This document shows, piece by piece, positions 39,086 through 48,502 of a stretch of 64,000 nt of DNA. How positions within the stretch are numbered: the stretch's first letter is position 1; the number at the start of each line of letters is the position of its first letter. Location of the stretch: NCBI GenBank assembly GCA_030651695.1, contig JAUSCD010000015.1:1-64000 (forward strand), written 5' to 3'. The position numbers were made by a program, and so were the translations under genes. Source of the stretch: Pseudohongiella sp. GTDB lineage: Bacteria; Pseudomonadota; Gammaproteobacteria; Pseudomonadales; Pseudohongiellaceae. The notes under the pieces were generated by a model. That model made no database searches, had not been told where the DNA came from, and was given only the letters and a program-made list of their open reading frames with translations.

Positions 39086-40882
39086 TCAGCGCTGCACTGA
39101 GAAAAAAGCCCTGAGCCGACCAAGCTCTTCAGAAGTCCAGCCGACAGGCTCCGTCAACGCCACCCACGAATCCAGGTAGTGCTCAGCCGCATAAGCATGT
39201 CCATACCCCCGCGGCGACACACCGCTGGCCATATCCGCTGCCAGCTGCAACATTGTCACCACCGGAAACCAACGCAGATCCGGTGTCACGTCAGGGCCAC
39301 GTGCGCCCTGCATCCAGTCTGGTTCACGATACAGGACCTGAGGCGCAAAAAAAGTGATGGGGTCACTGGCGTACTGCAAAAACGCAATCCGGAAAGCGCC
39401 CCAGTCACTACCAGGCAAATCCAGGCCACCGGATTGGTTGGCAAAGCGCACCACCGCACCATGTCTGAATTTTGGCAACCAGGCTGGAGAGCCGGGGTCA
39501 CGCAGCAGTGTTACAGAGCGCCACGTCTCACTTCTGAACGGAGGGCCGCTCCACAATGCGCCGTGAAACGGGTCTTCAATGATGTCATAAAAATCAAAGG
39601 ACAAATCGGAATTAAGCGCACCCAGACTTAGTCCCAGCAAATAAAAATCAGGGCGATCGTCTGCGGGCAATTCTGACCAGTAACCATAAATGGTCTGGAA
39701 CATCGCGCGAGCTGTTTCTACGCCGTAGTCCGCTTCAGATAAAATAGCCAGCGGACTGGACAGATAGGAATACTGAGCAGCAACACTGGCAGTATTGCCA
39801 CCATACAGGTACTCAAGCGGACCAATGCTGCCAGGGTCTACCCAGCCGGTGCCGGTGGGTGTTATCAGTACCAGCACTGCACGGCTGAAAGCACCAACCC
39901 GAAGCAACTCCGCCAACGCCAGATCCGCACGTTCCTGCGCAGTTTCAGCGGAGTTCAGCCCTACATAAACCCGCAGTGGGTCCATTGTCTGAGCGATTGA
40001 TTGCAAGGGGGCGTATTCCGCAATCTGCTGACGGGTTGGTGCAAGGCTGACAAAACGACGCCCTTGCCGGCCCAACTGCTCCCACGATATAAGGGACGTG
40101 GCGCTGCCGGTTTTATTGGTTTCCAACGGTGGTTCAAACTCTGGTTCAATCAACGCGTCGATGCGCTGATAAGAGCGATCCGCCGCCTGTAATGCCAACG
40201 AAAACAGCACACCATCAATAATCGACCAGAACAGGATCAGTGCGGACAACAAACCAGCCAGATGTGAGACCCGGGTGGGGACAAAGTGTTGCATTTTTTT
40301 TGATAAAAACAAAAACGTGCGATAAAAAAGGCGGAAGAGCCATAGCAACGTTAAAAAAAGTGTCACCGCAATCACTGCAATCATGCTCATCTGGATGCCG
40401 GTGATTGCTTCCATTCCCATCAGGTCGCGCACATTGTTCTGCCAGCCACTGGCCTGCCACAAGAACACTATGACAACAAAAACAAATAATACGGTCACCA
40501 CCAACTGAATGAGTCGCCGGACACGATGCTGTGCTACTGGCAGTCCGAAATAGTCCCAGACCAGATAAAGAAGGACACCCGCCCCATAACCTGCACTTAA
40601 AGACAGCCCTGAAATCAGTCCCTGCACATAATCCGGGCGAGGCAATAATGATGGTGTTAACGAGACTGCAAAAAAAAGTGTACCAAGCAGAAGTCCGATT
40701 GAATGAAAATGCCGGCTGACGCGGCGTAATAGCAGCCGCCAGGCCAGACTGACTCGACGGCTGTGGACTACACTGCCTCTGGCACTATGATTGATACTGC
40801 GGTTGAGCACGCGATATTTCCTGAGCAAAGTCATGGTATGTATCGCAGTCTCTGACATGCTCCCCGCCGCTGTCAACCGCAC
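39086..40882 (-). CDS. Integral membrane alpha/beta-hydrolase (Abhydrolase_9 type)
   Basis: This is a membrane protein with a predicted serine-hydrolase domain; its substrate is unknown. The N-terminal part has several helices and the family hallmark AVSLTPSLLPRPDYVQGLISG. The C-terminal half (from RVYVGLNSAETAQERADLAL) contains the nucleophile elbow LLGLSLGALNS. The predicted start is a GTG (40882); ATG 40858 or 40834 are equally possible, since none has a well-spaced ribosome site. A small lipoprotein gene precedes it by about 40 bp on the same strand. Confidence 0.8.
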   Translation of the reverse strand: MRLTAAGSMSETAIHTMTLLRKYRVLNRSINHSARGSVVHSRRVSLAWRLLLRRVSRHFHSIGLLLGTLFFAVSLTPSLLPRPDYVQGLISGLSLSAGYGAGVLLYLVWDYFGLPVAQHRVRRLIQLVVTVLFVFVVIVFLWQASGWQNNVRDLMGMEAITGIQMSMIAVIAVTLFLTLLWLFRLFYRTFLFLSKKMQHFVPTRVSHLAGLLSALILFWSIIDGVLFSLALQAADRSYQRIDALIEPEFEPPLETNKTGSATSLISWEQLGRQGRRFVSLAPTRQQIAEYAPLQSIAQTMDPLRVYVGLNSAETAQERADLALAELLRVGAFSRAVLVLITPTGTGWVDPGSIGPLEYLYGGNTASVAAQYSYLSSPLAILSEADYGVETARAMFQTIYGYWSELPADDRPDFYLLGLSLGALNSDLSFDFYDIIEDPFHGALWSGPPFRSETWRSVTLLRDPGSPAWLPKFRHGAVVRFANQSGGLDLPGSDWGAFRIAFLQYASDPITFFAPQVLYREPDWMQGARGPDVTPDLRWFPVVTMLQLAADMASGVSPRGYGHAYAAEHYLDSWVALTEPVGWTSEELGRLRAFFSVQR

Positions 40883-40921
40883 TCCCTGATGTGCGGGCTA
40901 TGGAGTATGAGACGTGCCGGA

Positions 40922-41275
40922 TCAGCGACGCTCCACCCAGTGATCGGCGACTACGCCATCCCGCATCTCGATGATCAATGTCTCCTCTTCATCGCTCGAA
41001 ACATCAATATTGAAGAGTAGAAACATGCCTATCTCTGTTTCTTTGGAGCGGGTATTTCGATATCTCCAGACCTCACTCCCATCGTCGCGGACAGAGCGCC
41101 TGTCGGGCGGTCCGAATGCCTCCCGAACCCAGTCAGCTGACGTCTGACCTGACACAAGCTGTGAACGGTCGTCCTGATGCCACTGTGTTCTGCCAGCCTT
41201 CTGCTTGGAGTCCACCACAAAAAGACAACCCATCAGACTGATGCAAAGTAATGTTGTGCCGATCAATTTCCACAT
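40922..41275 (-). CDS. Small BamE/OmlA-like lipoprotein
   Basis: It is a 117-residue predicted lipoprotein. A short signal peptide ends in the lipobox LMGC (Cys17). The body (SQLVSGQTSADWVREAFGPPDRRSVRDDGSEVWRY) matches the small beta-alpha fold of SmpA/OmlA/BamE, where the glycine-rich turn and GPPD motif are common. It is not the main bamE gene by context and is probably a paralogue. GGAGG precedes the ATG. It is followed by the hydrolase gene. Confidence 0.72.
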   Translation of the reverse strand: MWKLIGTTLLCISLMGCLFVVDSKQKAGRTQWHQDDRSQLVSGQTSADWVREAFGPPDRRSVRDDGSEVWRYRNTRSKETEIGMFLLFNIDVSSDEEETLIIEMRDGVVADHWVERR

Positions 41276-41617
41276 ATCCCCTCCATACCCAGAGTTAACT
41301 CCGGTTGCAAAAAATTGTAATTATTCCTGCGAACTTATGACGTTGGCAGATACCTAATTCGTTCAGCAGAATTCGTGCCATTCAAAAATAATTTACAAGC
41401 ATATGATTTTAATGATTTTTTCTTGCCAGCCTCAAAAGAGCTCTTTAAATTTCAACAAGCTTTGGTGCGGCTGACCAAGAAGTAGTGAAAATGCTCATTC
41501 AGACACAATGCAGTTCTTGCAAGCCGGATGGCGATGACGGCCGCAAGGGCGATGAATATACTGCTGTCAGCCCGGTCTAAGGCCGACCCAATCAGTCACC
41601 ACGCACAGGACGTTGCC
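41276..41617. other. AT-rich divergent intergenic region
   Basis: This lies between the lipoprotein gene (minus) and the sugar dehydrogenase gene (plus). It is visibly richer in A and T than its surroundings around 41310-41470, as expected for divergent promoters. I cannot assign specific hexamers or operators. The 5' part of the track ORF from 41528 lies here and is not considered coding. Confidence 0.5.
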
Positions 41618-42853
41618 ATGAATCCATCGACTAAATTAAGAACGCTGACGGCCACTCTGCTACTCAGTGCCGCTGCATGTGCAAGCTCAGGCTCTGCGCT
41701 TGCACAAAATGAAATTATTCGCGGTGCGATTCCACCTATGCCGGAAATTACGTACCAGCCTTCGCCTGAAGCTTACAAAGTAGAAGAATTTGTGACTGAC
41801 CTGCAGGTGGTCTGGACAATACGGTTTCTTCCGGACGGCAGGTTGATGGTTACTGAACGTCCGGGACGTGTGCGACTGATTTCAGCGCAAGGGGTGATGG
41901 ACCCGGAACCCTGGCTGAGTGTTGAAGACAAGGTTTTTTTTCAGGGCGAGAGTGGTCTGACCGGTCTTGCCCTGCATCCCCAATACCCCGAGGTGCCTTG
42001 GGTCTACGTGATGTACACCTACTCTGGTGACAATGGTGTGTTTAACCGCATCAGTCGTTTTACCGAAGTTGACGGCCGTGCGGGCGAAGAAAAAATTCTG
42101 TTCGATGGCCTGGCAGCACAGGAGCGCGGAGGTAGCCACAGCGGTGGCACTCTGCAGTTTGGCGCCGATGGGATGTTGTATGTAGCGACCGGCGACGCTT
42201 TTGAACGGCAGCGCTCCAACGATCTCGAGGATCTGTCTGGCGCGGTGCTCAGAATTACACCCGATGGCGAAGTGCCGGCAGACAATCCATGGCCGGGCAA
42301 CCCGATCTGGGCGCACGGTATGCGAAATCCCCATGGCCTGGCCTGGCAGCCGGGCAGTGGGCGACTGTTTACCGGCGATCATGGCCCAACCGGTGAAGAT
42401 CAACTGATGGCTCACGACCGCATTGTTGTACTTGAGGGCGGTCGCCATCACGGTTGGCCCATTATGGTGGGGGCAGCCGGAAATCCCGACTACGTGGATC
42501 CCATTCTGACCTTTGTACCCTCCTCTCCCCCCGGCGACGTGATGTTCTACACCGCGGACCTGATGCCCGGGTTAAAGAATGATCTGTTTGTATCTGTGCT
42601 GGGGTTCCAGCCAATAGAACGCCAGAATCTGATGCGTATACGTTTTCAGGACGCTGCCAATCCTACCCGCCCGACTGCTATTGAACGGTGGTTTAACGAT
42701 GAACAAGGCAACAGTGTGTACGGCCGCCTGCGCGCTCTGGCCACCGGCCCGGATGGCGCCATTTATGTCGGCACCAGTAACCACGACGGCAGACAGATGA
42801 CTGCATCCCAGCGTGAACAGCCAGATAGAATTTTGCGTATCAGCCCGCGCTGA
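41618..42853 (+). CDS. PQQ-dependent aldose sugar dehydrogenase-like protein
   Basis: This is a periplasmic six-bladed beta-propeller quinoprotein of the YliI/soluble glucose dehydrogenase family, expected to oxidise aldose sugars with pyrroloquinoline quinone. A signal peptide ends near SALAQNE. Family motifs are VVWTIRFLPDGRLMVTERPGR, GGSHSGGTLQFGADGMLYVATGD, WAHGMRNPHGLAWQPGSG and GDHGPTGEDQL. ATG 41618 has AGGA 7 nt upstream and replaces the track start. No PQQ synthesis genes are in the window, so cofactor supply is unknown. Confidence 0.88.
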   Translation: MNPSTKLRTLTATLLLSAAACASSGSALAQNEIIRGAIPPMPEITYQPSPEAYKVEEFVTDLQVVWTIRFLPDGRLMVTERPGRVRLISAQGVMDPEPWLSVEDKVFFQGESGLTGLALHPQYPEVPWVYVMYTYSGDNGVFNRISRFTEVDGRAGEEKILFDGLAAQERGGSHSGGTLQFGADGMLYVATGDAFERQRSNDLEDLSGAVLRITPDGEVPADNPWPGNPIWAHGMRNPHGLAWQPGSGRLFTGDHGPTGEDQLMAHDRIVVLEGGRHHGWPIMVGAAGNPDYVDPILTFVPSSPPGDVMFYTADLMPGLKNDLFVSVLGFQPIERQNLMRIRFQDAANPTRPTAIERWFNDEQGNSVYGRLRALATGPDGAIYVGTSNHDGRQMTASQREQPDRILRISPR

Positions 42854-42872
42854 TCTGCTCTTCCCGGCCAGC

Positions 42873-42901
42873 GCCCGGTTTGCATATTTATGTTACCGGG
42901 C
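42873..42901 (+). terminator. Possible terminator after the sugar dehydrogenase gene
   Basis: GCCCGGT and ACCGGGC form a perfect 7-bp stem around a 15-nt AT-rich loop, 20 bp after the stop codon. There is no T tract, so termination would have to be weak or factor-assisted. Confidence 0.35.
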
Positions 42902-42916
42902 GAATTCTGGCGCCCT

Positions 42917-42936
42917 TGTGTGATCGAAATCACACA
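42917..42936. promoter_or_regulatory. CRP/Vfr-type operator
   Basis: TGTGTGATCGAAATCACACA is a palindrome with 8-bp arms that contains the exact TGTGA-N6-TCACA consensus. Its centre is about 70 bp upstream of the start point implied by the promoter at 42962-42990, a classic class I activation distance. Confidence 0.8.
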
Positions 42937-42961
42937 CAGGCCAGATTGCTCAACTCCGTCA

Positions 42962-42990
42962 TTGACGCCCCTGTCCGCAATTGGTAAAAA
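42962..42990 (+). promoter_or_regulatory. Predicted sigma-70 promoter of the paralogue pair
   Basis: TTGACG and TAAAAA are separated by 17 bp. Transcription would begin near 42997 and give a 5' leader of about 70 nt before the first paralogue. The CRP-type site lies upstream. Confidence 0.6.
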
Positions 42991-43066
42991 TTCCCACAGC
43001 AAGCAAAATCAAGCTGTAGGTTCAAAAGGGATCACGTGCTTGCTGCAGTCAACACGGAGAGCAGTC

Positions 43067-43615
43067 ATGAAAAATCTGTACGAGAGCTTTGTTTTTGCCA
43101 TCAGCCTGATACTCGCTGGCAGTGCCTTTGCCAGCGAAACTCCGGTTTACTCGGATAACAAAGGGCAGCTGCAAGTGCCATCTGTCAAAGTGGACGGCGT
43201 CCCCGGCGTTTACCAAGACATCATCATGAAATTTGAAGACAGCGACACCCTGCGCATGTTGTCGGTCAAAGAAGGCGTGTTGCTTGACTACATCAACCAA
43301 GTCAATTCATTCCAAACCAACACTTTCCCTGTGCAGGTGTTTCTTGAGATCAGCGGCACATTCCCGAGCGGTTGTGGTGCAATCGGCCAGATCCTTCAAA
43401 CCGTAACCGGCAATGACTTCAGTGTCCTGGTCTACTTTGAAAATGATGCATGGCTGGAGAGCCCGGAATCGGTAGCTTGCACTCTGGCCATGCGCCCATT
43501 CAAAAAAGTTATTGCTTTAGACGTCTATGGTCTGCAAGCCGGCACATATGGGTATACATTAAATGACAAGTTCAGTGGCAGCTTCAGCCTGGCAACTGAT
43601 AACAGGATTCAGTAA
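43067..43615 (+). CDS. Secreted protein of unknown function, paralogue 1
   Basis: It is a 182-residue exported protein that I do not recognise. A signal peptide (FVFAISLILAGSAFA) is followed by PVYSDNKGQLQVPSVKVDG. Two cysteines, C103 (FPSGCGAIGQ) and C138 (SVACTLAMRPF), could form a disulfide. The C-terminus (LDVYGLQAGTYGYTLND, FSGSFSL) has a beta-rich look. GGAGA lies 6 nt before ATG 43067; the track start is far too early. It is homologous along its whole length to the next gene and preceded by a promoter with a CRP-type site. Confidence 0.8.
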   Translation: MKNLYESFVFAISLILAGSAFASETPVYSDNKGQLQVPSVKVDGVPGVYQDIIMKFEDSDTLRMLSVKEGVLLDYINQVNSFQTNTFPVQVFLEISGTFPSGCGAIGQILQTVTGNDFSVLVYFENDAWLESPESVACTLAMRPFKKVIALDVYGLQAGTYGYTLNDKFSGSFSLATDNRIQ

Positions 43616-43670
43616 TTTTTTGTATGCCAGATCAAAAACTGCAAAATTTGATAAAAAGGACATTATCGTG

Positions 43671-44240
43671 ATGAGGACAAGATTATCTGCATTCGGCATA
43701 GGCATTGGCCTGTTGTTTTCCGCAGCCCTGAATGCCGATCAACATCCGGTCTATTCGGAAGAAGAAGCTACATTGGTGCTGCCTTCAATTTCTCTGGACA
43801 GCAGCCCGGGTCATTTCCAGGAAGCAGAACTTGAACTGCTCCAGGACAACCTCTGGCAACTGCGGGATGTCAGGGAAGGCAAGCTCAATGAAGACATTCA
43901 AAATGTTGAGCTGATCATAACCGACTCATTTCCGCTTCAGGCCTTCCTGAGGATCAGTGGCGAATTCATGCACGGTTGCGCACGCAAAGGGCAGGTTCAA
44001 AGCCAGATCGTAAACAACAAAATTATTGTAAACGCTTATTATGAAAACAATCTCTGGACCAAATCGCCTGAGATTGTGCTTTGCACTCTCGCCACAGAAT
44101 CATTCAGCTTTGTGTACCCGTTGCCGGTTTACGGATTGCCCGCAGGTGACTATACGTATGAGTTGAACAACACGTTCAGCGGCTCTTTCACTTTGTCACA
44201 GAGCAATGTGTACGAGTCATCCAGCCCGGCCTGGCAATAG
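43671..44240 (+). CDS. Secreted protein of unknown function, paralogue 2
   Basis: It is a 189-residue exported protein with signal peptide (LSAFGIGIGLLFSAALNA). It aligns to paralogue 1 without gaps: PVYS at residues 26-29, FPLQAFLRISGEF, cysteines at exactly 103 and 138, VYGLPAGDYTYELN and FSGSFTL. It differs in a longer C-terminal tail (YESSSPAWQ). ATG 43671 or the GTG just before it are possible starts, with AGGA upstream. It is 55 bp after paralogue 1 and ends before a strong terminator, so the two form one transcript. Confidence 0.78.
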   Translation: MRTRLSAFGIGIGLLFSAALNADQHPVYSEEEATLVLPSISLDSSPGHFQEAELELLQDNLWQLRDVREGKLNEDIQNVELIITDSFPLQAFLRISGEFMHGCARKGQVQSQIVNNKIIVNAYYENNLWTKSPEIVLCTLATESFSFVYPLPVYGLPAGDYTYELNNTFSGSFTLSQSNVYESSSPAWQ

Positions 44241-44310
44241 TTTTTGTCGGCAAGTTTTGAACGCGAGGAAGAAGCGTTTAATCAGTCAAGTGAGCAGGAT
44301 GTTCGCTTGC

Positions 44311-44353
44311 AGGGTATCTACCGGCAAGGAAGTCGGCAGATACCCTTTTTTTT
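44311..44353 (+). terminator. Intrinsic terminator of the paralogue pair
   Basis: AGGGTATCTaCCG pairs with CGGcAGATACCCT, followed by eight T residues. It lies 70 bp after the second paralogue and runs up to the convergent pepN stop codon. Confidence 0.9.
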
Positions 44354-47063
44354 ACTTAAGACTTTTACTCACCACTTCAAACACATCCCTGGAAAGTTCA
44401 GGCAGTGCAGCGATGCGTTGCAGCTGAGTTTTCATCAGCGCCTGACGTCCCGCATTGTACTTCCTCCAACGGGTCAGCGGTGTCAGCAAGCGCGACGCAA
44501 TCTGCGGGTTTGCCAGATTCAGGGCCACGACCTGATCGGCAAGAAACTCGTATCCGGCACCATCCAGATGGTGGAAATTGAGTGGGTTGGAGTTGCAGAA
44601 CGCACTGATCAGCGAGCGCACCTTATTGGGGTTGCGCATATCAAACGCTTCGTGATTCATCAATGCTTTGACCTGTTGCAGCGTGCCGGGGCGCGTTGCA
44701 ATTGCCTGCACTGTGAACCACTGATTCACCACCAGCGATTCATGCTTCCAATTCTGGTAAAAATCCGCCAGGGCCTGATCGCGCATGTGTGCCGCGGCAG
44801 GGTATCTGGAATTGACCAGAAGTTTGAGTGCAGCATCAACATCGGTCATATTGGCTGCAGCCTGATACTGCTCAAAACATGTCTGCAGATGCTCAGGTTC
44901 TGGCAGACGCATCATGTAGGCCAGACAGGTATTTTTTAAAGCCCGTTTTGCAATACTGTCTGCATCTGCACTATATGCGGTGCTGGTCTGGCACAGTCCA
45001 TATAACTCGGCAAAACCAGCAGCATGTGCGACTGCAAGAGTATTGGCTACGAACTCTCGCACCAGATGAATGCCATCCACATCGATCTCTGCAGACAACT
45101 CGCCCAAGTAAGCTTCCGAAGGCAATGTCACCAGTTGCGCCAGCATGGCCTGATCAAGCTGCTTCGCCCCCCGTGCATCGGCTACAGCGGCGGCAAGCAG
45201 TTCACCTATCGCTGTGACAAGGCCCGGGTACACTTGCAGTGTCTTGCCCTGTTGATGTAATGCCAACAACTCCTGGATAACACCCACAGCCAATTCTTGC
45301 GCAGCGTTCCAGCGATTAAAGCCGTCGCTGTCGCGCGTCATGATAAACAGCAGTTCATCACGCGTGTAATCAAAGGCCAGTTTTACTGGCGCTGAGAACC
45401 CGCGCAGCAGTGAAGGGACCGGTTTATCTTTCACGTGTGTGAACACAAAACTTTGTACCGGCCGCACAACATCAAGCACGCGTTCCGTCATCGGCTGCGC
45501 AACAATTTCACCTTGCAGTATCAACGGCAGCGCCTGACCGTCCGGGCCTAACAAACCCATGCGCAAGGGAATATGGAAAGGTTCCTTGAGGGCCTGATCC
45601 GGAGTAGGCGGACAACTCTGACGAACCAGCAACTCATAAGTCTCAGTGCTGGAATCATAGTGACCGGTGACCTGCAACTGGGGAGTGCCTGCCTGTGAAT
45701 ACCAGCGCCGGAACTGAGTCAGATCAACACCACTGGCATCTTCCATGGCACGCACAAAATCTTCTGTCGTTACAGCCTGACCATCATGTCTTTCAAAATA
45801 GATATCTGAGCCTTTGCGAAAGCTTTCCGGGCCGATCAGTTCACGAATCATACGCACGACCTCTGCGCCTTTTTCGTAAATGGTCAACGTATAAAAGTTG
45901 GAGATTTCCATATAGGAGTCAGGCCGTACAGGATGAGCCATCGGACCGGCATCTTCAGCGAACTGTTGTGTGCGCAGGAAACTGACATCATCGATTCGTT
46001 TGACAGTACGCGAGCCCATATCGGCAGAAAACTCTGCATCGCGGAATACGGTAAACCCTTCTTTCAAACTGAGCTGGAACCAGTCGCGGCAGGTAACGCG
46101 ATTGCCTGACCAGTTGTGAAAATATTCGTGAGCGACGACCGCCTCGACACGCTGGAACGCCAGATCTGTGGTGGTAGCCGGATTGGCGAGGACACAGGAG
46201 GTATTAAAAATATTCAGTCCCTTATTTTCCATTGCTCCCATATTGAAATCGTCTACCGCCACGATCATGAAAATGTCCAGATCATATTCCCTGCCGTACA
46301 CCTCTTCGTCCCAACGCATGGAGTTCTTCAGTGACAACATGGCGTGATCGCATTTATCCAGATCTTTTTCTTCAACAAAAATGCGTAAAGTGATATCACG
46401 TCCCGACATGGTACTGAAATGATCTTCGATAAACTTCAAATCACCGGCCACCAGGGCAAACAGGTAACAGGGTTTTCGAAATGGATCTTCCCAGGTGACC
46501 CAGTGGCGACCATCTTCAAAGTCGCCCCGCGCAATGTCATTCCCGTTTGACAATAGTACCGGGTAGCGCTTTTTGTCAGCTACTACGGTAGTAACGAATT
46601 TTGCCATCACATCCGGGCGATCAAGGTAATAAGTAATCTTGCGGAACCCTTCGGCTTCACATTGTGTACAGAACATCGTGTTGGATTTATACAAACCTTC
46701 AAGACTGGTGTTTTCCTGCGGTTTGATCAGAGTTTCGCATTCCAGCACAAATCCTGAATCCAGCGAATCACCCAGCATACCGGCAAGATTTCTGATAGTC
46801 AGAGACTCCTCGTCCAGCTGGTACTGGTCGGAACCAAGAATGTGATCATTGAGTTGCAAACGCAGCAGTTGCATATCCTGCCCGTCCAGACGAAGGGAGT
46901 CATGTTGGTTTCCTATCAGCTCAGGATTGCGACGCATATGCAGTCTGGAACGTACACGTGTTTCAGTCTCGGCCAACTCAAAATGCAACTCTGTCAGTTC
47001 AATCAGAAAAGCAGGTGTCTGATAGTCTTTCAGGTAAATGGTTGTTGCCTGCGCGTCTCTCAT
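44352..47063 (-). CDS. pepN: Aminopeptidase N
   Basis: This M1-family zinc aminopeptidase removes N-terminal residues from peptides in the cytoplasm. The exopeptidase motif GAMENKGLN and the zinc motif [31 protein letters not shown] (HEXXH plus distal E) are intact. It has 903 residues, a little longer than the E. coli enzyme, with the usual all-helical C-terminal domain. It lies 51 bp after the DUF2797 gene on the same strand. Confidence 0.96.
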   Translation of the reverse strand: MRDAQATTIYLKDYQTPAFLIELTELHFELAETETRVRSRLHMRRNPELIGNQHDSLRLDGQDMQLLRLQLNDHILGSDQYQLDEESLTIRNLAGMLGDSLDSGFVLECETLIKPQENTSLEGLYKSNTMFCTQCEAEGFRKITYYLDRPDVMAKFVTTVVADKKRYPVLLSNGNDIARGDFEDGRHWVTWEDPFRKPCYLFALVAGDLKFIEDHFSTMSGRDITLRIFVEEKDLDKCDHAMLSLKNSMRWDEEVYGREYDLDIFMIVAVDDFNMGAMENKGLNIFNTSCVLANPATTTDLAFQRVEAVVAHEYFHNWSGNRVTCRDWFQLSLKEGFTVFRDAEFSADMGSRTVKRIDDVSFLRTQQFAEDAGPMAHPVRPDSYMEISNFYTLTIYEKGAEVVRMIRELIGPESFRKGSDIYFERHDGQAVTTEDFVRAMEDASGVDLTQFRRWYSQAGTPQLQVTGHYDSSTETYELLVRQSCPPTPDQALKEPFHIPLRMGLLGPDGQALPLILQGEIVAQPMTERVLDVVRPVQSFVFTHVKDKPVPSLLRGFSAPVKLAFDYTRDELLFIMTRDSDGFNRWNAAQELAVGVIQELLALHQQGKTLQVYPGLVTAIGELLAAAVADARGAKQLDQAMLAQLVTLPSEAYLGELSAEIDVDGIHLVREFVANTLAVAHAAGFAELYGLCQTSTAYSADADSIAKRALKNTCLAYMMRLPEPEHLQTCFEQYQAAANMTDVDAALKLLVNSRYPAAAHMRDQALADFYQNWKHESLVVNQWFTVQAIATRPGTLQQVKALMNHEAFDMRNPNKVRSLISAFCNSNPLNFHHLDGAGYEFLADQVVALNLANPQIASRLLTPLTRWRKYNAGRQALMKTQLQRIAALPELSRDVFEVVSKSLK

Positions 47064-47077
47064 GATAGTTCCTGTAA

Positions 47078-47113
47078 TTCGCTACGTTGTTCGCTGCGTT
47101 GTTCAGTACGTCG
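47078..47113. repeat. 12-bp tandem repeat (3 units)
   Basis: TTCGCTACGTTG, TTCGCTGCGTTG and TTCAGTACGTCG stand in tandem between the DUF2797 stop codon and the pepN start, so they fill the leader just upstream of pepN translation. Confidence 0.7.
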
Positions 47114-47114
47114 C

Positions 47115-47945
47115 TCAAGCGCGACTGATTTCAAGCTCATAACCGCTGAAGCGGCGAATATTGATAACTCCGGTATCAAACATCAGATACTGACCTTTGA
47201 TGCCCAGAAGGGTGCCTTCCACCAGCGCGTCGTTATCCAGATTAAACGAAGTAATTTTGTCCGGATACCCCTGCACCGGATACTGGATCTCAACCGGCTC
47301 TATACCCGTCAGTACGCTGACAGCATGAAAACCAAAACGCTGGACCATGTCTTTGAGATCAGTTTCGCAGATGTTCAGCAGATGATCCCGCTCGGCTTTC
47401 AGATCCACAACCTGATCCCCCTCTCTCAGCATATCGCGCCAGTTGGTTTTATCCGCAACATGCTGACGGAACATCACTTCAAGCGAACCACTCTGCAAAC
47501 GCGTGCGCACACGCACAATCGGAAGCGCCTGCACTGCGCCCTGATCCACCCAGCGCGTGGGGACCTGCGTTGCCCGCGTAATGCCAACCTTCACGCCTGA
47601 CGAATTAGCCAGATAAATGATGTGATCCTGCATACAAAACTCTTCACCCCAGGCCGGCTCGCGGCAGGTGCCCAGATCAAAGTGGCACTTCTCGGGATGG
47701 ATAATACAACTGTCGCACTGCGCCAGCTTCTGAAAACACGGATAACAATAACCCTGATTAAAACTCTTGTTGCTGAGCCGGCCACAATGCACACAGTTTA
47801 TCTTGCCGGTATAACGCAACCTGACCGTGCTGCCGAGCAGATCGTTCATCGGCGTCAGCGTATCGCCCAGCGGCAACTGATAACGTACCGGTGACTCCAG
47901 CCGTGAATGAAGCTTGCGAACCGTGCCTTGTGCCAATACCTGCAT
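47115..47945 (-). CDS. DUF2797 protein
   Basis: This is a conserved protein of unknown function. It has a cysteine-rich, probably zinc-binding part (NCVHCGRLSNKSFNQGYCYPC and further CxxC-like pairs to EFCMQDHIIYLANS), then VKVGITRATQVPTRWVDQGA, reminiscent of a GIY-YIG-like core. It has 276 residues. It precedes pepN on the same strand, as I recall for Pseudomonas. A structured region with a hairpin repeat lies upstream. Confidence 0.85.
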   Translation of the reverse strand: MQVLAQGTVRKLHSRLESPVRYQLPLGDTLTPMNDLLGSTVRLRYTGKINCVHCGRLSNKSFNQGYCYPCFQKLAQCDSCIIHPEKCHFDLGTCREPAWGEEFCMQDHIIYLANSSGVKVGITRATQVPTRWVDQGAVQALPIVRVRTRLQSGSLEVMFRQHVADKTNWRDMLREGDQVVDLKAERDHLLNICETDLKDMVQRFGFHAVSVLTGIEPVEIQYPVQGYPDKITSFNLDNDALVEGTLLGIKGQYLMFDTGVINIRRFSGYELEISRA

Positions 47946-48043
47946 GCGAAAACTCTCTACGGGGATTTAAAAATCATTTGCGTCGTTAATTTTTCGTTCA
48001 TTTGAACCGGCACGACCCCGGCGAGTAAGCCGAGGCGGCACGA

Positions 48044-48125
48044 TCCCCACAAGCAAGCCGATGTGGGGGACTAGCTTTTTTGACAATCAGACGCCGCAGG
48101 CGTCGTCAAAAAAACAGTCCCCCGC
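48044..48125 (-). repeat. Bulged-tip hairpin copy C with competing upstream hairpin
   Basis: GGGGGACT (48065-48072) pairs with AGTCCCCC (48116-48123). T-run and A-run arms lead to the tip, which on the minus strand reads GACGCC-TGC-GGCGTC-TGATT. An alternative stem CCCCACA (48045-48051) with TGTGGGG (48062-48068) uses the same bases, so the two folds exclude each other. It lies about 80 bp after the yeaC stop codon and 100 bp before DUF2797. Confidence 0.75.
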
Positions 48126-48205
48126 AGCGGCGCAGCCAGGCGCTGACCGCTACCCGCCCCTTTCCGAAAATACAAAAATAACTTCCATCACATAAGGCTG
48201 ATTTT

Positions 48206-48502
48206 TCAGTGCGTAATAATCTTCAGCGGCTCAACCCGCTCATGATCATGGCTGTGATTGTCATCATCACACTGCGTTTTTTTCAACCCCGTGCGATCTA
48301 TATAACCTACCCGCATATCCTCAGGCAGATGCTGCTGCTCATACGCGATAATCGCCTGCAGACAATACTCGATCTGCTCCGGCGTCAACTTGCGGCCATC
48401 CTGCCAGCGCCCGAGCTCAACGGCAGTCTTCAGATTCATATGCACTTCAGGATTCATCATCCCAAGAATGTCTTGCATGGATTCTATAGGTTTGTCAGAC
48501 AT
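48206..48502 (-). CDS. yeaC: DUF1315 family protein YeaC
   Basis: It is a small protein of about 98 residues and unknown function. The family pattern MNPEVHMNLKTAVELGRWQDGRKLTPEQIEYCLQAIIAYE is clear. The C-terminus is rich in His and Asp (CDDDNHSHDHERVE) and may bind metal. ATG 48502 is preferred over the track start, and it overlaps the rhomboid stop by 8 bp, which suggests coupling. Confidence 0.86.
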   Translation of the reverse strand: MSDKPIESMQDILGMMNPEVHMNLKTAVELGRWQDGRKLTPEQIEYCLQAIIAYEQQHLPEDMRVGYIDRTGLKKTQCDDDNHSHDHERVEPLKIITH

